A DNA stretch of 64,000 nucleotides from NCBI GenBank assembly GCA_036346375.1, contig CM070520.1, forward strand, positions 12,535,791 through 12,599,790. Reading direction: 5' to 3'. Shown piece by piece: positions 46,501 through 58,924 of the stretch. The stretch's first letter is position 1. Each line of letters begins with the position of its first letter. Below the pieces are notes generated by a model. That model was not told the DNA's origin. It ran no database searches and saw only the letters and a program-made list of their open reading frames with translations. The DNA is from Guadua angustifolia. Taxonomy: Eukaryota; Streptophyta; Magnoliopsida; Poales; Poaceae. A program made the translations under genes and the position numbers.

Positions 46501-47149
46501 TTTATTCTTTGCGAACAAATCTTGGGTTCGCCCGGCCAGTGAGATGGTACACTTCTTTATAAAGCTTGCTGCTAATAACCCGTGATTTCCTCCTTGATGG
46601 CCTCCTTCTGTCTGAGCAAACCTTGAACGCGCTTGATGGGTTTGGCCTTGTCAATCGCGTTCAAGAGTGCTCGATCACCTCCACAGGGGCCTTGGGGCAT
46701 GTCGGATGGTTTCCGCGAAGATGTCCCTATTGGCCGGAGGAAGGTGGCAGCGTCTTCCTATTGGCGATGAGGCTGTCGATCAAAGGCTATGCAGTTGGAG
46801 CTAGACGGATCGAGGTTACCTTCTTGGTCCCTTCGCCGAGCTTGAGACTTCGTCTTGCTTTGTTTCTGGTCGGCACCTCTCCGTCGTCTTCTTGATGTGC
46901 GGCCGCTGTCGGGATCTTCTTTACTGTCGTTTGCTATTTCTTAAGCTTGACCATCTCATGACTTTCTTTATACATGAGACAAGCGGCAGCTTGACATCGC
47001 CATGTATGGAGATTATACCCTTAGTCCGGCATTTTCGGGGCCGAGGTAGGTATAATGTGGCACGACCATGAATCATGCGGCCGGGCCTTCCCGAATGGCG
47101 TGATATACCATCTGGAAGTCTGCCACTTCAAAGTTAAGGTACTCCGTCA

Positions 47150-47515
47150 GGAAGTTCTCTTTGGTTCCCAAAGCATGTAGCAGGCAAGGTGATTTGGCGA
47201 GTGGAGCGGAAGAGGTTCGGGGATTACCCATGGAAGGGTGATGAGCCTCGCTTCAACTTTCGGGCGAGGATCTTCATCTCGTCGAAAGTTTTGGAGAAGA
47301 GCACATTGAGTCCGCTTCCCGTCGACCCGGCACCTTCTTGAAGCTTGCGTTGCGGACTCTGGGTCCAATACCGGCGGAAATCTTAAAGTGCAGGATGTGA
47401 ATGCGGATGGTCGGGCGACTAAAAGTTATGGGGACCTCGGACCATTTGAAGTCTTCTTGATGTACAGTAGCACGCGATGGCATTGGCGTCTCTTTCGTGA
47501 TACCTTTCACTTTGA
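47150..47515 (-). pseudogene. Y copy 2: protease region
   Basis: DFKWSEVPITFSRP (about 47,425-47,465) and, in another frame, SGLNVLFSKTFDEMK (about 47,270-47,315), then a segment with PEPLPLHSPNHLA. Same lesion at the active-site Asp as in copy 1. Confidence 0.65.
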
Positions 47516-48900
47516 CTCATAGGCCATTGAACCTCCATAGATGTAGTGAGTTCGTTCCATCTTTTGATACTCTCGTCATCATCTTGAGGATCTTGTTCCT
47601 TCTTCTCTTCTTCCTTTGCTTTGCTTTTTCGCGATGCATATACGGACTCTCGGCAAACCTTCTCAGCGTGAAGCAATCCTTGCTGCATGTTTACTATTTG
47701 GGTGAAAGGGCATATCGCCTCCATCACCGTTCATAGTTAATCGACCAGTGGCCTTCGTTGTTGGTTTGTTCGATCGCCGCCACTATTTCTTCGAGCTTAG
47801 CTTTACATCACGTTGCCTCGATGTCTCGGCGTAATCCTTTTTGTCCTTCGACATGAAGCGTCGTCTTGTCGTTCGGTCGAGAGCATCTGAAGCCGTTGCA
47901 CGTTACGATCCGCTAGCTCAAACATTTCCCTTACGGTGGATGGCGGCAAGACATCTTCTTGATCAAGTCGAGGTCGTTGGCGCCCTATACGGAAGCACGG
48001 CGACAGCTGCTGACCTCAAGATGTCACGATTGTATTCTTCTTTTGCATGAAGCGCGCGGATGAATTCTTGGGCGTTTACGCCCTTCTTCAGCAAGCTGGT
48101 ATAGATCACTGACGTTCCCGTTAAGCTCGTAAGTGCCACAGAAATTGGTGATGAAGTGTTAGCGAGCTCCTCGAGAGTCTATGGAATTCTTAAAGAACCT
48201 GTGAGCCATGCTTGAGCGAAGTGAGCATGGCCAGGAGATAATTAGCCATCATTGTGATTTCCCCAGTGACCATGATCGCAAGGAGTAAACTTGGAGCCAA
48301 GCTTACGGATCTCTTTCACCGTCGAATTTAGTGATGCTTTTTGGGTTGAATCGCCGGGCCAAACCACTCGTGGCGGAGTAAAGGCGGATGCCCTCAATAG
48401 GGCATTGCCTCGCTTTTAGCGGTGGCGACCTAGCTCGGTGGCCCTCACTTTCCCCTCTGTCGTGGTATGGCGGTCTTCTCGATCGTCGTGGCCAGCGCCA
48501 GCGTTCATAGTCATCTCTGCGCTGCGGCGCTCTTCATCTTCGCGATCACGCTTTCTAGCGTTCAAATCTCTGCCGCGAAGGTCGGCCAATCTTTGTGTCG
48601 GCGTCCTCTCCTCGTCGAAACTCCGCTGTGTGGCCTGCGGGCGTATTCGCTTTTCGACTGCGGCCGTAAGCAATCATCGAGATCGCTCTTTCTCCTTGGC
48701 ACCTCTTGGTGTTCTTTGAGCCATGCCGCGCGCCTGCTTTGAACACAGGCTCTCGATCGGGCGGCCGGCTGTCGGCCGAGCAATGGTGTCAAGGTGTCGA
48801 AAGCGTCTTGGAGGCGATGATGTTCTGGCGAGGAGTATAGTAGGCGGTTGGTTCCCTACCTTTGTTTGCGAGGATTTCTTCATTCACGCTCGACCTCTGT
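47500..48900 (-). pseudogene. Y copy 2: gag
   Basis: From N to C: a charged N-terminal region (48,416-48,900, with RKRDREDEERRSAE), a core with GVNAQEFIRALHAKE (about 48,040-48,085), a CRESVYASRKSKAKEEEKKE linker (about 47,600-47,670) with acidic and lysine runs, and a junction with the protease. No intact zinc knuckle is visible. Confidence 0.6.
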
Positions 48901-49418
48901 GTTGGAGGAGTCTTGCGAGTTTTCTTGATTATGATGGTTCTCCCGTAGCATTTGGCGCATCTATTTGCGGAGGATCGCCGATCCTAAAAAGCTGTGAAAA
49001 TCGGGAGATCTCCTCCCCATCCTCTGGATCGAGGTGCATGAAGATGAAACATGCTGAGCGGCGAGTCGAGTGGTTTCTTGTGTATTCGACCACTCGGGGC
49101 TCGTCATTAGCCGATTTTGACTCAAGGCGAGGACCCGGGCTCTTGGCTTCTTGTCGAGGCGAGCGGCCATACCGGTTACGATCCAGTGGTTGGCTGGCTA
49201 AAGAGCCTCAAATTGGTTCAGTTGGGCGATCCGAATCAGAAATGGAAAGCGACCAAAGTTATCGGCGATGAAATCGAGCTTCGGCGAAATACGGTAAGCG
49301 GCGAAGATGGTCATGCCGAAGATTGCCATCGAGCTTCTTTGTGATGATGATCTAAGCGCAGCCCTACCCAGCCTTGCCAATGCCGACGTTGTTCAAACGA
49401 ATAATGAAAAAGGGCTTC

Positions 49419-49823
49419 TGTGGCGGACCCAAACTCAATGGTAGCACAAGAACACCGAAGTATCTGAGTTCGGGGCTCTCACGGTGGAGAATAATACCCT
49501 AGTCACATGCTGGAATTATATGTGAGTAGCTATTAAGCTAATGAGATATCTTGTCTTGATGATCGCTACGGTGCCGTCCTCCTTTATATAGTAGAGAAGG
49601 CGGTTACAATATTGAGCCTTACTAGGATCGTAGTAAGGATTTCTATCTGAGCTTATATCGGTTGGGATCACAATCATCCCTTACCCAATACGACTCGGTT
49701 TCCTTAGCTAATGCCTATCCGGTTCCTTATGCTTATTTGGGCCTAAGTGACCTTCAACTTCATCCGATCAATATGACCCAAGCTTGCTGGTTGGGCCTTG
49801 AGTGGGCTTGGTGGGCCGGGACA
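49419..49823 (-). repeat. Y copy 2: 5' LTR
   Basis: 405 bp, minus strand, TGTCCCGGCCCACC...GGGTCCGCCACA. TATA box (CTATATAAAGG) at about 49,583-49,592. It lies back to back with the LTR of X. Confidence 0.55.
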
Positions 49824-50650
49824 TACATATCCTAGGACCGGTCAAGCGCCCCCATGAGTCTCGACGCTGGGCACAGATGCAGCCCGATGAGTTCAGGCTG
49901 AGGCACAGGTCAAGCGCCCTGCGGGAGCTCAGCCTAGCCTTGGCGGGGCCTGACAAGCCGACCAGCCGACCTCCCGCCGTCGTGATCGACCACAGTGGTC
50001 ACCGCCCCATGGACTGCACTTGCCATGCTAGGGCAGGTGGCTCCTTCCCAAGGTGGCGGGGGGCGCGAGTCAGCGCCGTCCCGCCCGCCCGTCGTGCGCC
50101 CGATGGGAGAGCGTGCTCGCTCCCAAGCGGTGCAGGCCGGGCGTGGCGGCGTCCTTTGTCTGGCGGCGCCACGGAGGCGAGTCGCACCTTCCCAATGGGA
50201 CCTTGTCGTTGTGTCTACCAACCCGGCATGGGATAAGCGAGAAATCTGTCGGTCACCAAGATCAAGGAGGCAAGAGACTCCGGGCGTAGCATACCCCTAC
50301 CTTTTTCTCCAAACTCGCGTGTAACTACCCCTCGCTTATATAAAGGGGCGGGACCCTCGAGAAGGGCATTGATTCACTCTAATTCGCGCCGGCATTTGAT
50401 TACGTGCATTCACGAACACTCCAGAGCTCCCCGCTCGGAGCCGAGTGCTAAGGGCTGTCCTTGGCCCTGCGCTTAATCCGTGTAGTCAGCTTCACCCAAG
50501 CAATACAAAGCCACCACAGGAAGCTGGGCGTAGGGATATTCATTCCGAACGGTATACATCTTGGACTCACCGTAGTCTAACCATTCAAGAGAGAGAGCAG
50601 CGGCTATACTTACAAATTTACTTGCAGGTTATCTGGCTCCGCACACGACA
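49824..50650 (+). repeat. X copy 2: 5' LTR and primer site
   Basis: TATA box cttatataaagg at 50,334-50,345, followed by gggcgggaccctcgagaagg and cattgattcactctaattcg. The LTR end is close to cgaca at 50,646-50,650, and attggcgc follows (50,651), the position of the primer-binding site. The left end is uncertain. The high-GC part (49,850-50,210) gives opposing open frames that are not genes. Confidence 0.55.
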
Positions 50651-50719
50651 ATTGGCGCGCGCGGAGTAGAGGCTTCGTGTCATCGTCTTCGTCTCCGGAC
50701 TCCTAGTCACCTCCTTGAT

Positions 50720-52250
50720 GGCTTCCTTCACCTGACGGCGCGTTTGCGTCGGGAAAGGCTGAATCGCTTCGGCTCCCTCGACTTACGTCGCCACTCGTGA
50801 GGAAGCTCGTGCTGCATGCCTTGCCACCTCTCGTCGGGTCTCCGCTAGGAATCTCTGGAATCCATCATGCGGCGCCCTTGGCGACCTCGACTTAGGACTC
50901 CCGCCACGGACCCGGTCACGGAACCCGTCGGCTGGTTGCGCCACCACTTTCGGCGGCGTGCGCCCAGGCCCGTCTTGAGCAGCGACCTCGCCTCGTGAGG
51001 CTCCACGACTGCGTGGCGATGGCGACTATCGCGCCGACCTCCATCCGCGAGAGTTCTTTGGAGGTGTCCTCGGCGGCAACTCCGGCTTCGCGCGAGGCAC
51101 ACCACGAGACGAGTTGTACTTTCGCGAGTGCAACATGGCGGTAGCGCGGCGACCGAGCCGCGACCCGTAATCGAAGCGCCGCCCCGTAGCCCGGCGCGCG
51201 GAAGCGGAAGGAAAACCGGAGCTCATTCTTGGAACTTAATGCAACGGCCGAATAGTTGAGAGCTGAAAACCCAAATGGACAAGCTCGAGCGCCGACTGGA
51301 AGCGACTCGGCCCGAAACCTACGCGCTGGCGCTGCTGGCACTTCGCGCCGCCGAGTCGGCCACCAAGCGGCGAGGCTCGGCGGTCGCATGTTCTTCCCCA
51401 CGCCCGGCCGGAATGTTATCCTGGCGGCAATCTTTGCTCGCGGCATCCTCGAGCGAAGGCCGGAGGACAAGGCCACGTACCAAAACCTCCGGTGGTAGAA
51501 GCGTCTTCGCCGTCGCGGCACATGCAAACTCGGTTCCCCATCACTCGGGGCTTCTTGAGCCACCGAGCGAAGCCGTAGCCAGATCCGCTGGTCCGGTGAA
51601 GGCGGCGCCACTCCTGGCGGCCCCGAGCCTCACGCGCTCGGTCGCGCCCGTACTGGCGGCGATCGCGATGTCCCGCGACACCCTCGAGGCCGCGGAAGGG
51701 TGATGAGCAAGCGGCCCGATCGCCGGACGGTGGGCAGCGGTCGGCGCCATGACCCATGCTCGAGCCTGGCGACCCTAGGCGGGCATTCTCGGGGAGATCA
51801 TAGCGCGGAATTTCCTGCCCGATTCTGGCCGCCGTCAACATCGCCAGTACTGCTTTGGGGCAACAAACCCGGTGTCTAGTTGGAAGACTACGCTGCGCAT
51901 GCGGGCGAGGAGCTCTTGATGATCTTTTCATCATCGGTACCTCCTCATTTACCTCGCGGACCGGCTCGAGCTTGGCAGAGTGCACCTGCGAACACCATCG
52001 GAAATTTGGACCGACTGAAGAGCCTTTTAAATTCGGCAATTTCCGGAGCACCTAAAAGCATACAGGAACTCTAAGGACTGAAGAACATAGCGGCGATCAG
52101 GGAATCTCTCGGGATTACATCCGGCGTTTCTCCAGCGATGCAATGAGCTCCCCGACATCACCAGCTTGCCGAAAGCGTCGTCGGGCGTTCATCTGACACT
52201 ACCTCAAAAGCTACAGTCCACAGGTGAGGCTGCGCCAAGCCAGAGACCAC
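50720..52250 (+). pseudogene. X copy 2: gag
   Basis: The core, about 51,860-52,180, reads in changing frames VSSWKTTL-like text, then LDDLFIIG, PARAWQS/PARAW, ANTIG and LPDITS. The preceding region (50,720-51,840) is the GC-rich, Ala/Arg-rich gag N-terminus, where 51,275-51,703 is the longest frame (MDKLERRLEATRPE, coiled-coil-like). Confidence 0.55.
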
Positions 52251-52599
52251 CAAGGAGCTCTGGACATAAATCACCAACCATGCCTCCGGCGAAGAGGTAC
52301 GTGAGGGGCCATCTTCGACAAAGAGGCATAGCGGGACTCACGGTCCGATGCGCTCCCCTTGACCATTCGATAAGCGAAGTGGAAGGAAGCAAGGCGCGAA
52401 AGGCCAAGTGGTCGCGACGTAAAGCGCCCGCCAACAGCAGTGGTTGTCCACGCTAATGTCCGCATCCGGGTACCCATCGGCATAAGCTCGAGGATTGCGA
52501 AACCACTGAAGTGCTATATCCGGCGCCCCTTGAGCAAAGGAAAAGCGAGACCGGCACGATCGGAACGGCAAAGGCGGGCGGCGAGTTCCGAACCGGCAG

Positions 52600-53120
52600 C
52601 TGCCTTATGATCTTGATGGGCGGCAAATTCTGATGACAAGCGTCAGCGAAGCTTGCCTTCGCGAGTCCCTGCGGCCCCGCCATGCCCATCCTCCGGTGGT
52701 CAGGTCGCCAATCACCTTGATCGGACCGAGCCACCACGACCACGTCCGCACCGGGAGGTATCCTGCGGTCGTTGCTCCGTCGTGGGGCCGAAGCGCTGTC
52801 AAAGGTGCTCATGGTTTGCGGCGGCGATCTCAACATCTTGTATGTTGAGGCGGCAGCGCCATAAGGGATCCCTAAGCTCGCGCCTCCGGCCGAAACAAGG
52901 CTCCCTTCCCGGCGTCGTCACGGCGGCGAGCCCCCAGCTGCAGGCGGTCGATCTGCGGTTACCTTCGAGTCGGGACAACTTTCGCACGCAAACCCTCACC
53001 TTTGAGGTCGTGGGGTTTCTCGGCTCCTACTGCGCTATCATGGGGAGGTGGTGCTTTCGCCAAGTTCATGGTAGTCCCCAACTACACCTACCTCAAGGCT
53101 GAAGAATCGGGGCCCGCAGG
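52600..53120 (+). pseudogene. X copy 2: protease
   Basis: NHLDRTEPPRP (about 52,710-52,742), LNILYVEAA (about 52,830-52,856), NFRTQTLTFEVVGFLGSYCA (52,973-53,032), then PNYTYLKAE in a shifted frame (53,079-53,105). Retropepsin of the RIRE2 type. The active-site region reads CGGDLN where relatives have DGGSGLN. Confidence 0.75.
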
Positions 53121-53129
53121 GTGATCACC

Positions 53130-53715
53130 GTGGCGCGTCCTCAGCTTCGCCTACAACTGCTACGGCGCGATCAGTTGCGGCTGGCGTCGTCTTTCATCTC
53201 GTCATCCGAGCTCAAAAATCTCGGGAGAAACCTCGAGTCCGCCCGACTCTAACAAGGCGGGCGCGGATCCTTCGAGTCCATCGAGGACTACGAGGAGAAG
53301 TGGTGGTCGATCCCGATTGAGCCAAGGCCGTGTGGGTGGAACCACCGCTCCCGCCAAATAGGAAGGCGCGCTCGTCAACTTCCTCGCGCCATCAAAATGT
53401 CTTCGCGCCGAAGCCTCCGGCATGCGAACATCCCCAAGGAAGTCGCCGAGCACTCCTTGAATATCAGACCCACTTCGGGCGGTCAGCTTGCTGCGCTTTG
53501 TGAGGAAGCGCAAAGATCATAGGAGAAGTACCAAACTTTGGCGGGGTTTATAAAAAGTCGTCACCCAGTGGCTGCCAACATGTCCTTGTAAAAAAGAAGT
53601 CCGGGCAATGGAGAATGTGTGTTGATTACATAGACCTGAACAAGGAATGTCCCAAGGACCTTTTCCCATTGCCTCGCATCGACCAAGTTGTCGACTCCAC
53701 CGCAGGGTGCGAATC
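53130..53715 (+). pseudogene. X copy 2: reverse transcriptase, N-terminal part
   Basis: VKKKSGQWRMCVDYIDLNKE (about 53,589-53,648) and CPKDLFPLPRIDQVVDSTAG (about 53,649-53,708) form a clean 40-codon run of the gypsy RT fingers/palm start. Element B begins seven bases later. This is the clearest proof of the insertion point. Confidence 0.9.
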
Positions 53716-56700
53716 AGTGGAGACCCGGATTACCAAATCTGAACCCTCTATGTTTCAACCGTGCTAGTCCAGGAACAGCTAGCACACACAGTCTTACAGT
53801 GATGATAACACAGACATATCATAAAGTAAACAACAGTAATAAAGCAAAAGAGTGTAAACATCACCACATTATTACAAGTATCGAGCCTTATGGCTTAAGT
53901 GTGAAAGTAACAGCGATAAAAGTAGAAATAAAAGAGCCAATCGGTTAAGCCTCTGAACAACCCGATAGGTGCACGCTTCCCTAGAAGATCGAGTCATCCT
54001 CCTCATCATAGTCTTCACCACAGGATGTCGAATCGGTGGATCGCGAGGCTCTTGGATAGCCGCTTCTCCCATCATCTCGCTTTATGGAATAAGCGGCCCC
54101 ACAATGAAAAGCGAGGGTGAGTATGCAACATACTCGGCAAGTAGTCGAAACTTAATGCAAATAACTAAATGCAAGGCTTAGACAAAGGAAGCATAGGTTC
54201 ATTTGCATAAAGCTTAAATTGAAATTTAAATCGACGCATAATAACTTCATAAAGCAAAAAGATTTAACAAAATGTAAATAGCATAATTAATTAAATTTGA
54301 AGTATAACAATTTTCCTGTGTTCCAACCACTGGTTGGTCCAACCGCCAAACTAAAATCCGAAGCTCCAAATTAGCTCACTTGATTCCCAACCACATTTTT
54401 TAGTTTAAACCAAATCATCATTTTTCCATTTAAAACCAAAACCGTAAAAATCTACTATGTGAAAGCTGCTCCACGCTTGCCCTTGTCCATGGGCACGGCT
54501 ACTCAAGTAGTTTTGACTCGGCAGAGTTGGTACACTTTACTCCAATACCGACATGATCAACCCTTTCGCCAAGCTATTGACACACTTCCTTTGGTGTGCC
54601 TAAGTAGAGATCATGACAAGGCCTTTACAATGCACATACTGCCACCGACTCCGCCAGGCTAAGGTTTCACACTTGTTAGGGCTACCCGCCAAAGATGAAG
54701 CCCCCTCTTGCGCTTTGCAAGTACCTCTCAGAAACCGCACAAATTTCAATGGCGAAGTCAAATAACGATACATGCAAATTACTTAGCCAATGTCGCACTC
54801 CATAATAGACATGTGGTTGTACTATATAGCATGGCTCAAGGTAACATACGACCGGTCCTTAATTGACTAGGGCGAATAATCACATTCCAGAATGTTGTGC
54901 ATCCCGCACCCACCATTCAACCATCCGCCTTGCCTAAATCATTTTTCACTTTTATTCTTCAAATTAATACCCAACACCAATTGCCATATTTTCACAATTC
55001 AATTTGAGTCAAAAATGAAAGCATTTCCATAATGGTAAGGTACCGACGTGAATAAGCATGGCTAAGCATTTTCTACCGTCCCATAATACAAAAATGATTA
55101 TTATTAACAGTACTTAATTTTCCTAGGGTGTCAATGGTTGTCAAAATGAATATCAATGTGGTTATAACAATTTGGCATTTATCTAAGCATTGAAAATGAC
55201 ATTAAAGTATAGTACGCAAATAATAAGCATGCAATAATTTAAAGACAAAATAGCATTTCATAAACTTGGGTTCAATATGGTCAAGGAAGACTTGCCTTCA
55301 ACCTCTCCTTCATTGCCAGAATCCTCCACTGGATGCTCCTTCTCGCTTCAACCCTGTGGTCGCCTACACGCTGAAACACACAAATCGAGGCAAGAAATAA
55401 ATAAAACAGAAATGAATAAAATCCAAAAATTCAAAATAAATACACCAACAGATAGATCTTGATTTTATATGAATTTATAAATTTGAATCGTTCAAATCGG
55501 AGTTCGAACGGAGGAGAACGGGCCTTTCAAAGTTCTACGGGAGAGAATCAGGAAAATTGAAAGGGATTGACACGTGTCGATACGCTATTGGCTAGACTCG
55601 GAAATTCGGGAAAAATCACCGGAAAAAGGAAATAAAATCGCAGAAATGCGACATGTGGAGTCCATCTGCAGCGACACTATTCACGGGTGACAAGTGGTGA
55701 GGTGGCGCAGACGGGGCATTTACGACGTATGCGGTACGCGGCATGCTGACAAGGCGACACGCCGCGGCCACACCGGATCTAGTGCTTACACGGCGGTGAG
55801 GTGGTGCTACAGGCAACCACGTGGCGATAGGGCGTAAATAGGGTCGATGTGGCGAACGTGGTGCTGATGTGTTCAGTACGTGGCGCCACGTGGCTACCGA
55901 TGAGGCAAGACTAGGTGTCACGGCGTCGCTGACTGGGATGCCACGCGGGGCTAGATCTGAGGTGGCGACTACATGGCGTACACGAGGCAAAACGTGAAGG
56001 TGACGAGGCGGGTGACGAGGCGACTTACCGAATAATACGTGGCATAGATCTGAGCCGCAGGAAGGCGATCGGATGAACGACGTTGACGTAGGGAGCTCGA
56101 TGCGAAGCGGCGGCGGCGCTAATGCCCGGAGATGGAGAAGACGATGCGCAAAACCGCTGGCGGAGTGACTTGGACGAAAGAGTTAGCGATTAGGTAGAGG
56201 ATGAAAGGATGAACTCGACGACACCAAAAGGGGCGGCGAGACTCACCGAACTTCGGAGAAATCCACCATGAACACTCGCGCGCTGTGGATCAATCTCAAG
56301 AGGTAGGCGCCACACTGGGAGCGGCTCTCCGCCAAGTAGAGAAGAGGAAAGAGGCGTGAGTGGCGTAACTCTAGTAAGGGCGCTATAGGAGCTATATAGC
56401 CTAGGGATGCGGAAAAAGAGCTAAAAGCATGGTTGGCTCAAGCACAGACTGCAGGGCGCGGCGCTTAGGTTTGGGTGACGGGACGCATCGGGAGCGGTGA
56501 GATCGAATCGACTCGGCGACCGAAAAGGTGCTTTTAGGTTAGGGTTCCCGTGAGGTGGCAGGATTTCACCGCTTGATGGGTGATCGACGGTCATAAGTAG
56601 AGCACAGAATGGGCCGACGTAAATGAACAGGAAAATCGCCCAAAAGAATTAAAGGATTTAGGAATTAAGAAGAATTCAAAATCCAAATAAACTCCAAATA

Positions 56701-56927
56701 ATTCAATTAAATAGCAAGCAAACTCAAAAATCTCCAAAAATAGGAAAAATTCAATGAATCACAAGGAACCCAATAAAAATAAGAAATAATTAATTTGGTT
56801 TATAGTTTATTCAAATTAAATTTTTTTATTCTGAAAATTCAAATTAAGCTAATTAAATTCAAATAAATTGCAACGAGTTCGGATTTTTAAATTCAAGCAC
56901 AAAGAAGTTGAAAAACGGAATGTTACA
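53716..56927 (-). repeat. Element B 3' LTR
   Basis: 3.21 kb, plus-strand appearance tgg-gacccggattacc...ggaatgttaca, i.e. TGTAACATTCC...GGTCCCCACA on the element's own strand. AT-rich arms surround a GC-rich centre (55,680-56,620). Open frames inside are not supported as genes. Confidence 0.9.
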
Positions 56928-56940
56928 AACCTCCCCCCTA
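56928..56940 (-). other. Element B polypurine tract
   Basis: On the minus strand TAGGGGGGAGGTT lies directly before the 3' LTR start TGTAAC. It primes plus-strand DNA synthesis. Confidence 0.85.
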
Positions 56941-56999
56941 ACAAGAAATCTCGACCCCGAGATTTGGGACTAACCAGAAAAGGTCAGAACTCCGTCAAG

Positions 57000-58220
57000 A
57001 TCCTCCTCGCTCCTGTGTGGCTTCCTCTTCCTAATGGTTGCTCCAATCGCACCTGCGTAACTTGATCACCTTGTTCCTTGTCCTCGGCTCGGCCTTCCTC
57101 CGCACTCGACGGATACTCAGATAAGTCGATTTTCATGCAAACCAACATCCTCGACTTGCATCTCGCTATCGTGCACTCTCAAGCACTTCTCAACTGCGTA
57201 CACATGGAAAACATTATGCACATTCGATGATGCAAAGGGCACCTAATCGATACGCCACTTCCCCACTTCTAGCTAGAATTGGGAAAGGTCCAATGAATCT
57301 CGATGCTAACTTGCCACGATCCGAATCGGCGCGATACCTTTGAGAGGGAGACCTTCAGTACACACAATCGCCAGAGCAAAGGTCAATGCTCTTTCATGTT
57401 ATCAAGATAGCTCTTTCTCGCTTAGATCACACTGGCCCTCAACCTTCTCAATCATCTTCACTTGTTCCTCGCCTTTTGCGAGAATATCCGGTCAAGACTG
57501 GCGATCTCCTCGTCTCGTACAACAGAGAGGTGTCTTGCACTTCCTTCCATATAGAGCTTCAAATGGTGCCATCCGCAGTCGGCTTGATAGTTGTTGTAGG
57601 AGAACTCCGTGATATGGCAAACTCGATCCCACTGGTCAGATTGAACAATGCACAAGCCCTCAACATATCTTCTAGAATTTGGTTCACTCGCCCGTCCGTC
57701 TGGCTCCATCCGTTCTGGGATGATAAGTCAGATCAAGTTCGATTGGTGCCTAATGCTTCTTGTAACTTTTGCCGTAATCTAGATGTGAATTGGGTACCCC
57801 GATCCAAACGATCTTCTTGGGCACACCATGCATACACACAATCCGAGACATGTACTGCCTTTGCAAGCCTATCTCCGTGATAGGTTGTCTTCACAGGATG
57901 AAATGTGCAACTTTCAATCACCGATCCACGACAACCCAAATCGAAGTCATAGCTCGACTGGTCTTCTAAGTCCCGTGATGAAATCCATCCCAACTTCTTC
58001 CCACTTCCATTCTGTACCTTCAATGGTCGCAACAAACCCATGCCGCCTCGATGTTCAAATTTTCACTACCGCACACATCGCACATGGCTACATATTCTCG
58101 CAATTTCCTTTCTCATCCTGGGCCACTAATAAACACCTCGAAGGTCATGATACATCTTGGTGTTGCCTGGATGAATCGAGTAGGCTGACTCATGTGCTTC
58201 CTTTAGAATCAATTGCTTGA
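57000..58220 (-). pseudogene. Element B integrase and C-terminal end of pol
   Basis: From N to C on the minus strand: YSIHPGNTKMYHDLRGVY (about 58,135-58,190), a CHVRCVR-like zinc site, DRGTQFTSRL (about 57,790-57,820, second catalytic Asp), SDQWDRVCHITEFSYNN (57,590-57,650), then GKLASRFIGPFPIL (57,275-57,315) and a VEKCL/TRNKVIK region. The first Asp segment is in a broken frame. Stops interrupt the end, where a chromodomain would lie, so it cannot be confirmed. Confidence 0.75.
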
Positions 58221-58221
58221 T

Positions 58222-58924
58222 CTATTTCTGATTCAGCACATAGATACTCTTCCCAAGCCAAATTGTCCCTTCCTCATATTCTGAGAATCCTGGGGCTTTA
58301 CCTTCCTTGATTCTTTCCTTGATCCTAGCAGCTTCTTTGTCTGACTTCTGCATCTTCTTGATTTGGTCCACCAGAGTTGGCTGAACTTCCAAAGCAGCAA
58401 CAGATCCTTCTTCCACCAACCCCAAGTTCAGACAACAAACTCCTCGCAGAGCAGTCATTCCTTCTTGAATCCTCAAAGTGTTGCAAGAACTCCTTCTTTA
58501 CTCGGTATCTAAGAACTACATTACGCCTTACCAGATGGTAATGGATGCCCGCATCATAGTCCTTTATCGCCCAACCACCTTCTTTGCCTCAAGTTGAGAT
58601 CTCGCTTGAGTGAAGATGTATTTCGACTCTTGTGGTCTCGTGAAGATCTCGCAACGATTTCCAATGAGATAATGCCTCCAAATCTTCAACGCTGCACAAC
58701 AAGAGCCAATTCCGTGTCATGGGTTGATAGTTCTCCTCATGTGGCGCGAATTGCCGTGAAGCGTATGCATAACCTTACCTCCTCGCATCGTAACACATCC
58801 CAAACCCCGCCGTGAAGCATCACAATAAATCTCAAGCCCTTCTCGAATATCCCGGACAGCATAAGCACCGGTCAGTTGCCAACCTTTTCTTCAACTCCTG
58901 AAAGCTCTGCTCGCAAGCTTCTGT
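58222..58924 (-). pseudogene. Element B RNase H and linker
   Basis: ALKIWRHYLIGNRCEIFT (about 58,620-58,690 with one shift), a HGIGS/HDMEL-type segment and RGVWDVLR-like text (from GLGCVL) mark RNase H. The open frame at 58,222-58,476 (MRIQEGMTALRGVCCLNLGL and following) is the linker to the integrase zinc site. Confidence 0.7.

Larger units (their letters stand above)
39924..49823 (-). mobile_element. Element Y, copy 2: Ty3/gypsy (Tat-like), 3' LTR missing
   Basis: Same organisation as copy 1, with longer open segments. The domain order gag-PR-RT-RNH-IN reads from about 48,900 down to 43,730 on the minus strand, preceded by an LTR at 49,419-49,823. Between integrase and the truncated 3' end (39,924-43,700) lies non-pol DNA with coding-like text on the plus strand. 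Confidence 0.85.
49824..53715 (+). mobile_element. Element X, copy 2: Ty3/gypsy (RIRE2/Dasheng-like), 5' part
   Basis: LTR, gag, protease and the start of RT on the plus strand, interrupted by element B at about 53,716. Because B is complete up to the window end, the missing part of X (rest of RT, RNase H, integrase, 3' LTR) is expected beyond 64,000. Confidence 0.8.
39924..56845. repeat. Tandem block, copy 2
   Basis: Second copy of the 16.3-kb unit, about 16.9 kb here. It is less deletion-rich than copy 1 and therefore the better template for reading the proteins. Its right limit is inferred from where copy 1 stops inside the B LTR. Unlike copy 1, it continues into the complete LTR and the body of element B. 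Confidence 0.9.

Noticed and set aside
23578..56845. Interpreting the two blocks as two independent full retrotransposons with long identical LTRs
   Set aside because: The duplicated unit contains gag and pol text from two elements in opposite orientation plus a third element's LTR, so it is a segmental duplication, not an LTR pair.
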